Positions 14,270 through 22,011 of a DNA stretch of 64,000 nucleotides are shown piece after piece. Location of the stretch: the NCBI RefSeq assembly GCF_026015295.1, contig NZ_JAPDUW010000001.1, forward strand, positions 1,736,001-1,800,000, in the 5' to 3' direction. The notes beneath the pieces were generated by a model, which was not told the DNA's origin, searched no databases, and was given only the letters and a program-made list of their open reading frames with translations. The translations under genes were made by a program, and so were the position numbers. Each line of letters starts with the position of its first letter. Within the stretch, counting starts at the first letter, position 1. The DNA comes from Segatella copri. GTDB taxonomy: Bacteria; Bacteroidota; Bacteroidia; Bacteroidales; Bacteroidaceae.

Positions 14270-16582
14270 TTATTTCTTTATATCAGGCAAGCGATTAGTC
14301 TCATTGTTGCTGATGTTTATATCTGCCTTTTTAGCTTTTTGCTTGCCGAAATTATAAGTCAATCCCACACGGAATGAGGTGTTGTCATTGTTTATTCTGT
14401 TTCTAAAGACATAATCTTTATATTCAGTTCTGTTATTGCTCTTAGTACCACTAAAGATGTCTTGGGCTTGTATATTCAAAAGAAGTTTGTTCTTAATAAT
14501 ATCAATCTTGCATCCTAAGCCGACACAATCGATGTTTCCAGTGTGAAAGGATTCTTCTATTCCTGGAAGCACATGATAATAGTTCGCATAAAAGTTCAAG
14601 ACTTTGTAACGGTAATTTAAATTGGCAGAAAAAGATGTGTTCAGACTTCGCAAATCTTTGTCATCCAGCTCGTCAATGTAAGATTTTGCTTTAACGTAGA
14701 ACATAGATACACTTGAATACAAATTGAATTTTCCAAATGAGAAATTATAACTAGCATCCGTACCAAAAGTATTAATGGTAAGACAATTCTTTGGAGAATA
14801 CTTGGTGAACAAGTCATTCACTACCTGAGTCAGATTCTGTATGGCATCAGATGTGTGATAATAATACAGGTTAAAAGAGAAATTCCCTTTAAACACATAG
14901 TTAAACTCCAAATTGTCCATGACCGATGGTGTAAGTCTATCATTACCTTCGGTGTATGTGTAGGTGTTACGAAAAACACGTGTAGGATTCATATCATTCA
15001 TAGAAGGTCTGTCAATACGTTTGCTGTAGCTTAAGGCAAAGGAATGATTATCTGAAGGATTGTATGAGATTTCTGCAAATGGAAACCAGTGATCATATTT
15101 ATTAGAAACGGACAGTCCTTCCAAGGTTATTCCATCATCATTGGTGTGTTCATACCGTAAACCAGCTTTGGCGTAAAAAGAACCAAACATTCGGTTGACA
15201 TCTGCATAGAAGGCTGTTACCGTTTCTTTATATAAAAAACCATTTCTAATTCCAAACTCAGAGACATTATTGGTCCTGAAATGGGAATATTTTCCACCTA
15301 ACTCAAAATTTAGCCAAGTAAATGGAAGGTTTAAATCTGCGCTCAGGGTATTGACGATATAGCTATAATCATTATTGCTGTTCGAGAAGCTGTGTGCTGT
15401 ACTCGAATCAAAATTCTGATTAATTTTGTCAATGACATGGATATAGTTGTAATTTATCGTTATTTTTTTTCCTAAGCTATCAAGTTTCCAGTCCACATAG
15501 GGGGAGATTGTCTCCAAACGGTATTTATCGTGATTCGACTCGGAATAAGAATTCGATGGATATGCGTCTGCATTGAAAGTCATCTGCCCTATTTGGTGGG
15601 CTTTACTGCGAGAATTATTTAATGTTGCAAAAAATCCCAAATTCAAATCGCCTAATTGGTAATTGCTATTTAGATTCTGGCCTAGTATGTCATACCTATT
15701 TAAAGTATTGTCGGTCGTAAAGCGCATATAGTCAGGATAAGAATAAGTATTCTGTACTATTTGGCGGCGCTTTTCATTGGAATTATTTATTTTGTATTCA
15801 ACAGAAAAATTGCCTGAAGAAAAAGACAGTCCAAATCCTTCTTCTGCGCTAAAGTGAGAGCGTTGTGTTAACACCGTGTGGACATTCCCATCAAACCCCA
15901 CAGGCTTACTCTTTAGAATAATATTGATTACTCCGCAATTGCCTTCTGCATCAAATTCGGCAGAAGGATTGGTTACAAGTTCTATTTTGCTTACATTTTC
16001 AGATGGTAAGGTGCGTAGGTACATATCCAAATCTTTACCATCTAAGTTAATGCGATGGCCATTAACCAAAACAACTACACCGTTTTTGCCAATAATCTTT
16101 ATTTCATCACTTGTCGGATCTATACGAGGAATATTATGGAGCATATCTCGCATATTGAAACCACTGGCAAAGGGACTGTTTTGAACAAGATAAACAAGTT
16201 TGCCAGCTTTCTGGCTAAATAGTCTGCGCTGAGAGGTAATCATCACCTCATTCAGTGTGTGCTCCTTCACAGTCAACATGATATCGCCCAAATCAACATT
16301 GTTGTGTACGTCAATGGTGTCAGCTTTTAATATATCACCTAATTGTCTGTATCTGACGACAAACTTTCCTGACGGTAAAGAGAATGTAAACTTTCCTTGA
16401 TTATCAGAAAAACCACTGGAGATAGTTTCTCCATCAAGATGACTTACTATTATTTCCGTGGCTTCCAACGGTAAAGAGCCTTCTGCTTTATCAAATAGTC
16501 TTCCTGTTAAATTCCATTCTTGAGCAAATGCCATATTATTCGATATGGATAATGCTATAATAATTATAAACCTTAGTTTCAT
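14270..16582 (-). CDS. TonB-dependent receptor-like outer-membrane beta-barrel protein (gws cluster head)
   Basis: A 770-aa outer-membrane protein. It has a signal peptide (ends MAFAQ), a carboxypeptidase-regulatory-like beta-sandwich (about 24-105), a plug-like region (LNEVMITSQRRL to about 230, with VLVNGHRINLDGKDL) and a large barrel of the OMP_b-brl_3 type. It ends with a basic tail instead of the usual C-terminal aromatic residue. It is the first gene of the minus-strand gws operon. Roles in peptide release, self-protection or uptake are possible. Confidence 0.8.
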   Translation of the reverse strand: MKLRFIIIIALSISNNMAFAQEWNLTGRLFDKAEGSLPLEATEIIVSHLDGETISSGFSDNQGKFTFSLPSGKFVVRYRQLGDILKADTIDVHNNVDLGDIMLTVKEHTLNEVMITSQRRLFSQKAGKLVYLVQNSPFASGFNMRDMLHNIPRIDPTSDEIKIIGKNGVVVLVNGHRINLDGKDLDMYLRTLPSENVSKIELVTNPSAEFDAEGNCGVINIILKSKPVGFDGNVHTVLTQRSHFSAEEGFGLSFSSGNFSVEYKINNSNEKRRQIVQNTYSYPDYMRFTTDNTLNRYDILGQNLNSNYQLGDLNLGFFATLNNSRSKAHQIGQMTFNADAYPSNSYSESNHDKYRLETISPYVDWKLDSLGKKITINYNYIHVIDKINQNFDSSTAHSFSNSNNDYSYIVNTLSADLNLPFTWLNFELGGKYSHFRTNNVSEFGIRNGFLYKETVTAFYADVNRMFGSFYAKAGLRYEHTNDDGITLEGLSVSNKYDHWFPFAEISYNPSDNHSFALSYSKRIDRPSMNDMNPTRVFRNTYTYTEGNDRLTPSVMDNLEFNYVFKGNFSFNLYYYHTSDAIQNLTQVVNDLFTKYSPKNCLTINTFGTDASYNFSFGKFNLYSSVSMFYVKAKSYIDELDDKDLRSLNTSFSANLNYRYKVLNFYANYYHVLPGIEESFHTGNIDCVGLGCKIDIIKNKLLLNIQAQDIFSGTKSNNRTEYKDYVFRNRINNDNTSFRVGLTYNFGKQKAKKADINISNNETNRLPDIKK

Positions 16583-17342
16583 AATAATGCAACGAGTCCG
16601 CTTGAGAAAATTTTCTGCTATCCTTGCATGACTTGGTAACTATAGTTTTTAAAGCCTTAGCCATAGGAAAGAAAAACTCAAGTTTTCTCCTTTTTTAAAT
16701 GTTATACATATTGCGGAGGTATACAGCCTCTTTCTTTCCATTTGCAAAAGTACTAAAAATGCAGATACGAAGAACTTTTATGTTGATATTTTAAACTGAA
16801 TTAAACTTATAAACAGCAAAATTATACTTACTTAAACAAAACTGTGTCTTTTATTACAAAAATACGGTTCTAACGTGACTTTTGTCTATTGGTCTTTAGT
16901 GTTATCTTTCAAATTCATATTTACATTTTGCACATGAGAATAAAATTAAACTATCATGGTTGAACACAAACGTTATTAAAACAAAAACTGCGATTAGAAA
17001 ATCCTCACTTTGGGCTGGAATCCTAATCGCAGTGTAGAACATGTATATAATAATACAGTTCTGAGTTCTACTGTGTTTTATTGATAGTTTCATAAGATAG
17101 GCTTCACCTAGGCAATTGAAGCAAGCTTCATTGCTCTCGATTTGCACTATCATTGATAACATTGCACGGAACTTGCCCGTGCAAACTTTAAAAGTTAGTT
17201 CTCGCATAACCAAGACAGCACAAAGGCAACGCTTACCCTTGGCATTGCATACAGAATTATGAAAAGTCGGATTTGTCTGCCCTTTGTTCCTGAATAGATG
17301 ACACATTAAATGTCCTTGTTTATGTAATGCTTATGTCAGCTC
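16583..17342. other. Intergenic region with one promoter and a repeat related to 46.2 kb
   Basis: No credible gene. A 134-codon minus frame at 16902-17306 has no start signal, is Cys-rich without pattern and matches nothing recognised. Around 17108-17146 the sequence GGCAATTGAAGCAAGCTTCA, followed by TTGCTCTCGATTTGCACT, resembles the direct repeats at 46201-46324. This suggests dispersed repeat sequence rather than coding DNA. Confidence 0.45.
16744..16752 (-). promoter_or_regulatory. Probable -7 box of the gws operon
   Basis: TACTTTTGC on the minus strand fits the Bacteroidota -7 consensus TAnnTTTG followed by C. It lies about 160 nt upstream of the outer-membrane protein start, giving a leader of about 155 nt. 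Confidence 0.5.
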
Positions 17343-17679
17343 TTACTCGTAGCCCTTGTTCTGCTTCAGCTTTTTGTTCAGATCCAGACATCTTTGCAGT
17401 ATGGAGGTTGTACCACGTACTCGCACACTATTGAGCATAGCTCATACGATCCAGACCGTTGGATGTCACATTGACACCAGCAGCCTGACCACTCAACACG
17501 TAAAGGGCATTGTTGGCCGCACCCTTGTTGGAATGATTTCCAACTATTTTTATAATATTACTTCCATTGTCAATGGAGTCTTTCCGTTCTGCAGGAACTT
17601 GCTTTTGTGCATGAGCCAAAGAACTGCAAAAGAGTGCAATGAGAAGTAATGTAAAGTTTTTTCTCTTTGCCATTTTCAA
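17343..17679 (-). pseudogene. Remnant of a SusC/RagA-type TonB receptor plug
   Basis: An intact signal peptide (MKMAKRKNFTLLLIALFCSS...AHAQ) is followed by a short linker and then NNALYVLSGQAAGVNVTSNG, the typical SusC plug start. The frame stops at 17428. In another frame the sequence continues NSVRVRGTTSIL, the next conserved plug motif, and ends soon after at 17343. The rest of the receptor is missing, so this is a frameshifted and truncated gene. A short secreted decoy peptide is an unlikely alternative. Confidence 0.6.
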
Positions 17680-17714
17680 TTTCTCTTACTTTGGTTATGG
17701 ATGATTTCCGATAC

Positions 17715-17723
17715 GCAAAGATA
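17715..17723 (-). promoter_or_regulatory. -7 box upstream of the plug remnant
   Basis: TATCTTTGC on the minus strand, about 36 nt before the remnant's ATG. It matches the Bacteroidota -7 consensus, so the pseudogene may still be transcribed. Confidence 0.5.
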
Positions 17724-17830
17724 AGGTGCAATACATTAAAAAACGTATATAAACTCCAATATTTATGTATTTTTACCTCGCCACCATCAGTTTGTTTTCG
17801 CATTTAATGAGAATTGGATTTTGTGCAATG

Positions 17831-19294
17831 TTATTTCTTTTTTAACCTAATTTTATAGCCCGACCACAAGCACCAAAACGCAAGAATGCCCATAACAAAG
17901 ATGAATATGTATGTGGCTATCGTTCCAATGAAAATTCTGCCACTATGCACCTCTAATGCCACATTCCAAAGCGACATCGGAAGTTGGTTCATGCTCGAAG
18001 GTTGAGGGGCAAAGTTTGTTCCCTCGTAATATTCCGCTACGACAGGGGTGGAAAAGTCTTGGCTCATACCTGCGACAGCTTTCTTTCCGAATGGTGCTCC
18101 TGCTTCATTCGGTGCAGGTTTGTTCGTAAAGTAATCGGTAGCAGTTCCTTGTTGTCTGTCCCAAACAAACAAGCCGCTAAATGAACCGCAAAGCCATCTA
18201 CCATTTGCATCTTTCTGTAATACATTCAATCCCATCATGCTGACAGGTGGAACAGAAGTAATAACTTTCACTGTAGCATTTTTGATGTTCAATGAATAAA
18301 ATCCTTCCGATGAGGATAATAGCCAATCATGGCAGCTCTCATCATAACGAATTATGCGGAGCTTGTCGTTCCAAGGATTCTTGCTTCTGAGTGTTGTGCC
18401 TGGGATAGACGGAATCTTGCTTAACACTAATGCTATCATCACAGGAGGGCGGAGACACCAACCCGTCAGTGCAATCAAGAGCGCAAGTATGATAGTATAT
18501 CGCCCGATTCTGTCATGCAGATGAAGCGAGGTTTGCAGTAATGCCTTTCGCTTCGGTCTCAGCCAAAAGACGATACCCGTAATACAGAGAACCACAAGAA
18601 TAATGGCTATGGCATCAACCACAATCTTTCCTGTTATTCCGAAAAGTTCTCCACTATGGAGTAGCCAAACGGTACGAAAGGCAGTTACTTTGCCGTCATA
18701 ATCCTTTGGCGCATGAAGTTGAATGCGCTTAAAAGTCTTATAAGGAGGAAGCGAGGTATAGACAAAGGAACGACTGAGCACTACAAGGGTGTCGCCATGC
18801 GAAGCGATGTCCGTAAATTTCTCCTCATCCTCCAGTGACATATTCACCTCATGCCATTTGTTATGCACTCCATAGCGATAAAGCCCGAAAGGTGAGACAG
18901 CAAATATCCTTCCATTATCAAGCCTTATGACATTTTTGATTTGCCTATAGTCGGCACCTTCTGGCAACCCCTCATTGAAATCCTTGAAGTAGGAAGCCTT
19001 GGAGTCGGTGAGCCAGATGCCACCATTGCCATAAAGCAACAGTTGGCGACAAGAATCCACATTCCTCATTGAATCTACCATTAAATCCTTGCCAATGTCA
19101 AGCGTGCCTCGTAGCAATCCACCGTTCCAATTCCGAAACTCATAACGACTTGGCAGGTACTTCCTGCTCACGTTCACATCCTTGATGAGTGAACGATGAT
19201 TGAGCAGGATGCCTGACACGCAGAACATCAGCATGAAGAAGCTCAAGCCGATACCAAGCCATTTATGTTGTTTTCTCCAAGTTCCTTTCTTCAT
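17831..19294 (-). CDS. PepSY-domain inner-membrane protein (iron/haem utilisation)
   Basis: A 487-aa protein of the PepSY-associated membrane family, often encoded with iron/haem receptors and in some cases acting as a ferric or haem reductase. The start MKKGTWRKQHKW is chosen because it falls 25 nt after the upstream stop; an earlier ATG at 19357 would overlap the neighbour by 38 nt. It has one N-terminal helix (GIGLSFFMLMFCVSGILLNH), an extracytoplasmic beta-propeller-like region, further helices around 245-300 and a final helix near 460. It is the last gene of the haem operon. Confidence 0.8.
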   Translation of the reverse strand: MKKGTWRKQHKWLGIGLSFFMLMFCVSGILLNHRSLIKDVNVSRKYLPSRYEFRNWNGGLLRGTLDIGKDLMVDSMRNVDSCRQLLLYGNGGIWLTDSKASYFKDFNEGLPEGADYRQIKNVIRLDNGRIFAVSPFGLYRYGVHNKWHEVNMSLEDEEKFTDIASHGDTLVVLSRSFVYTSLPPYKTFKRIQLHAPKDYDGKVTAFRTVWLLHSGELFGITGKIVVDAIAIILVVLCITGIVFWLRPKRKALLQTSLHLHDRIGRYTIILALLIALTGWCLRPPVMIALVLSKIPSIPGTTLRSKNPWNDKLRIIRYDESCHDWLLSSSEGFYSLNIKNATVKVITSVPPVSMMGLNVLQKDANGRWLCGSFSGLFVWDRQQGTATDYFTNKPAPNEAGAPFGKKAVAGMSQDFSTPVVAEYYEGTNFAPQPSSMNQLPMSLWNVALEVHSGRIFIGTIATYIFIFVMGILAFWCLWSGYKIRLKKK

Positions 19295-19319
19295 TGATTT
19301 CCTTATCTGATTATCTATC

Positions 19320-20195
19320 TTATTTCTTTTCTTTCTTCGCCCTTGCATCCTTGACAATCTTTCCTGCCAAGAAACAAAGTTCTATCACCATTACCACCCA
19401 ATGCCAAGGATATTCGCTCGGATGTGCAATGAGCTTCCCGATGATGCCCGTGCGATTAAATGCCTCTACCGCTATCCAGAACACGATGACCGTTGCCGTA
19501 CCCATTCTGATGTTTGCTCCCCACGATGGCAAGTGGAGTTGCTTGCGAAATACGTATGGGGCGGAAAGCAAGGCACCGAAGGCTACACCGAAGGTGACTG
19601 GATTCTCACGACCAAACAATTGAGGATCGTAGAGGTTCATCAGCAGGAGATAGCAAGTCCAGAGCATTGCGTTGATTTCCATGAAGGTAACAATGCTGGT
19701 ATGGCGTGTCATCGGGCGAGCGGCGATGAGTCGCTTGTTCTTCCCCAAGAAGAGCGTCTGCCACCAGTTGAGGAAGTTGCAGGCATTTCGGGAACAGAAG
19801 ATGTAGAGCAACATCACCATTGCCCACAAGCCAAAGGTGGCAGGGAGCAGAAGATATTCAGGGCGGCTCAACACTTCTCCTGTCACTGGGTCAATCTCAG
19901 CATGTGTGCCCCAACGATGGGCATAATACATGAAGAGGAAATCCACCCAACCTGTCCAGTAGAACATGCCACCGATAAGTCCGAGCAAGGTTTGGCGAGT
20001 CTGTCCCTTGACGAAAACACCGACCACCACCATCACCAAGCCCACGAATCCCACAGCCATGCCAGCACCCAACAGTTGCGTGCCGTCGTAGTTGTCCTTC
20101 AATACTCGTGCCACCAAGTGAACCACGGGCATGCTTCCCAATATCACACCCATCGACACGATGGATTTCCACCAATATAGTTTCTTGTTACTCAT
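19320..20195 (-). CDS. Multi-pass membrane protein, paralogue 2 (haem operon)
   Basis: About 291 aa from the preferred start MSNKKLYWWKS (an ATG at 20219 would overlap the upstream gene more). It has 6-7 predicted helices and conserved pieces such as GVFVKGQTRQTLLGLIGGMF, FYWTGWVDFLF, RPEYLLLPATFG and RHTSIVTFMEINAM. The same motifs recur in the neighbour at 20188-21051, so the pair arose by tandem duplication. Family not recognised. Position between the HmuY and PepSY genes suggests a role in iron or haem handling. Confidence 0.7.
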   Translation of the reverse strand: MSNKKLYWWKSIVSMGVILGSMPVVHLVARVLKDNYDGTQLLGAGMAVGFVGLVMVVVGVFVKGQTRQTLLGLIGGMFYWTGWVDFLFMYYAHRWGTHAEIDPVTGEVLSRPEYLLLPATFGLWAMVMLLYIFCSRNACNFLNWWQTLFLGKNKRLIAARPMTRHTSIVTFMEINAMLWTCYLLLMNLYDPQLFGRENPVTFGVAFGALLSAPYVFRKQLHLPSWGANIRMGTATVIVFWIAVEAFNRTGIIGKLIAHPSEYPWHWVVMVIELCFLAGKIVKDARAKKEKK

Positions 20196-21051
20196 GGCTT
20201 TTCTTCTTGTGAGCTGCAAACATGATATAGACGAGCAATGCCACGAATGCCACGAGGATGCAAATCATCTGGGTGATATACTTCTCCGGCTCAATCCAAA
20301 TCTCCTTGAAAAAGTCCAAGCGACCAAGCACTTCCACAGGTACCCAGAACACGACAACCGTTGCGATAGCCATACGGATATTGGCTCCCCATGTGCTCAA
20401 ACGCAACTGTTTCCTGAAGATGAAGAAACTGCCAATGAGGCAAGCCGCTGCCACGATGGAGGTGACAGGATGATGGTCGCCGAGGAAATTCTTGTCGTAG
20501 CAGAACATCAACAGGAGATAGCTAGTCCAGAGAATCATGTTCAGTTCCATGAAGGTGACGATACTTGTATGATGTGTCATCGGACGGGCGGCAATCTTAT
20601 TCTTGCTGGAACGGAAAAGAACACGCTGCCACCAGTTGATGAAGTTACATCCGTTTTTGGTTGAGAAGATGTAGAGTACCATCACCATCATCCACATGCC
20701 GAAGGTGGCAGGGAGGATGAGGTATTCAGGGCGAGTCACAACTTCGCCATTCTCCATCTCCGGCTGTGTACCCCAGCGGGTAGCATAGTACTGGAACAGA
20801 AATTCTATCCAACCGGTCCAGAAAAGCAGACCTCCGAAAAGTCCCCAAAGAGTCTGTTTGGTGTCTCCCTTTACGAAGACACCGATTACTACCATGATAA
20901 GACCTGCCAACCCCATGAAGAAGGCTGAGTAATGCACAGCTTCAGGAGTCATCGTCTTATCCATTATCATCATCAGCGCATGTCCCAACGGCATGGTAAA
21001 GAGTACCACGAGGAACGAAGCGATGGATTTCCACCAATTCAATTGTTTCAT
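20188..21051 (-). CDS. Multi-pass membrane protein, paralogue 1 (haem operon)
   Basis: A 287-aa integral membrane protein (MKQLNWWKSIASFLVVLFTM...) with 6-7 helices. Shared motifs with its neighbour are GVFVKGDTKQTLWGLFGGLL, FWTGWIEFLF, RPEYLILPATFG and HHTSIVTFMELNMILWTSYL. Conserved His and Trp residues at membrane edges (RPMTHHTS, TGWIEF) could bind haem or metal, but this is conjecture. It follows the HmuY gene by 12 bp and overlaps the next start by 8 nt. Confidence 0.7.
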   Translation of the reverse strand: MKQLNWWKSIASFLVVLFTMPLGHALMMIMDKTMTPEAVHYSAFFMGLAGLIMVVIGVFVKGDTKQTLWGLFGGLLFWTGWIEFLFQYYATRWGTQPEMENGEVVTRPEYLILPATFGMWMMVMVLYIFSTKNGCNFINWWQRVLFRSSKNKIAARPMTHHTSIVTFMELNMILWTSYLLLMFCYDKNFLGDHHPVTSIVAAACLIGSFFIFRKQLRLSTWGANIRMAIATVVVFWVPVEVLGRLDFFKEIWIEPEKYITQMICILVAFVALLVYIMFAAHKKKSHE

Positions 21052-21063
21052 AATGTTTAATAT

Positions 21064-22011
21064 TTATTTTAATTCATCTAAGTAATAACTGATTCTTCCT
21101 CCTTCATCACCTATCTGCACATTGGCATCATACCAGGAGATAATCTGGAGCTTGTAATATCTCTCGCCATCCCACGAACGGATTACGTAGGTATGGAAAG
21201 AAGGAGTATATACTGGAGGTGGACCAGAGAAGGTCATTGCCTTTTCGAGCACCGGATTGCCGCTTACCAACTGCTTGGCAGGACCATTGTTCGGGTCGAA
21301 CCAAGGGTTCTCGTTCATATCCAGTTTGTTGGCGATGCAATACTTGTTCCAGTCTTCCCGCGACATGGTGACATAGACGCTTGCTGAATCATCCACGGCG
21401 AAAGTCATGTTGTGTTCAGCCAGATAAGCATCCACCTGCGCCTTGCTCGTCCACTTGTCATATTCGCCATAGCCCAGGTCGGCAGCACCGCCCTTGCCTA
21501 TGCCGCTCGTTCCACTGTTGGTGCGGAGCTGGTAACCATCGAAGGCGAGGTCCCACTCCGTAGCAGGATAAGCCATCGTATTGGGGTCATCCTCCATGTT
21601 CTCCATCACCATAATGCTGCTTGCCTGGCGCTTCACCGTCTTATAGGTTAACTTGCCAGTGGCTTGATTCTTGGTAAAGATGGTATCGCCGTTTGCATCA
21701 CGCTCTGCATCCTCGAAGATGTTCTTCTGCACACCTTCGCTCCAATACTTTACGAGTTTGGCAGTACCTTTATAATGGAAATATTCCTCTATCGGCTTGC
21801 CGTCAATATAGGCGATGACACTCTGGTTAGGATTCAGCACATTATAGCGATGTCCTGTCTTCAGGTCAAAATAGAGCCAGTCGTTCGTAACACCCGTGCT
21901 ATAACCTGTTTTTCGGGGCAAGGTATGACCAGTGAAGTCCTCAGCCTCATAAGATACGCAGCTCGTCATTGCGGCTGCCATACCTATTATATATAGTAAT
22001 GCTTTCTTCAT
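21064..22011 (-). CDS. HmuY family lipoprotein (haem-binding)
   Basis: A 315-aa surface lipoprotein with lipobox MTSCVSYE. The family hallmark is present: TEWDLAFDGYQLRTNSGTSG followed by IGKGGAADLGYGEYDKW (about 152-190). HmuY of Porphyromonas gingivalis captures haem and passes it to the TonB receptor HmuR. Here a receptor gene lies directly upstream, with a 1-nt overlap. Haem ligands cannot be assigned by eye; relatives in Prevotella use varied ligands. Confidence 0.85.
   Translation of the reverse strand: MKKALLYIIGMAAAMTSCVSYEAEDFTGHTLPRKTGYSTGVTNDWLYFDLKTGHRYNVLNPNQSVIAYIDGKPIEEYFHYKGTAKLVKYWSEGVQKNIFEDAERDANGDTIFTKNQATGKLTYKTVKRQASSIMVMENMEDDPNTMAYPATEWDLAFDGYQLRTNSGTSGIGKGGAADLGYGEYDKWTSKAQVDAYLAEHNMTFAVDDSASVYVTMSREDWNKYCIANKLDMNENPWFDPNNGPAKQLVSGNPVLEKAMTFSGPPPVYTPSFHTYVIRSWDGERYYKLQIISWYDANVQIGDEGGRISYYLDELK

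Noticed and set aside
16902..17306. 134-codon minus-strand frame as a Cys-rich protein
   Set aside because: No ribosome-binding context, no domain and a section resembling a dispersed repeat; treated as non-coding.
19401..20180. 259-codon plus-strand frame across the paralogous membrane genes
   Set aside because: Antisense to two clearly homologous membrane proteins; His/Gln-rich shadow without a start signal.
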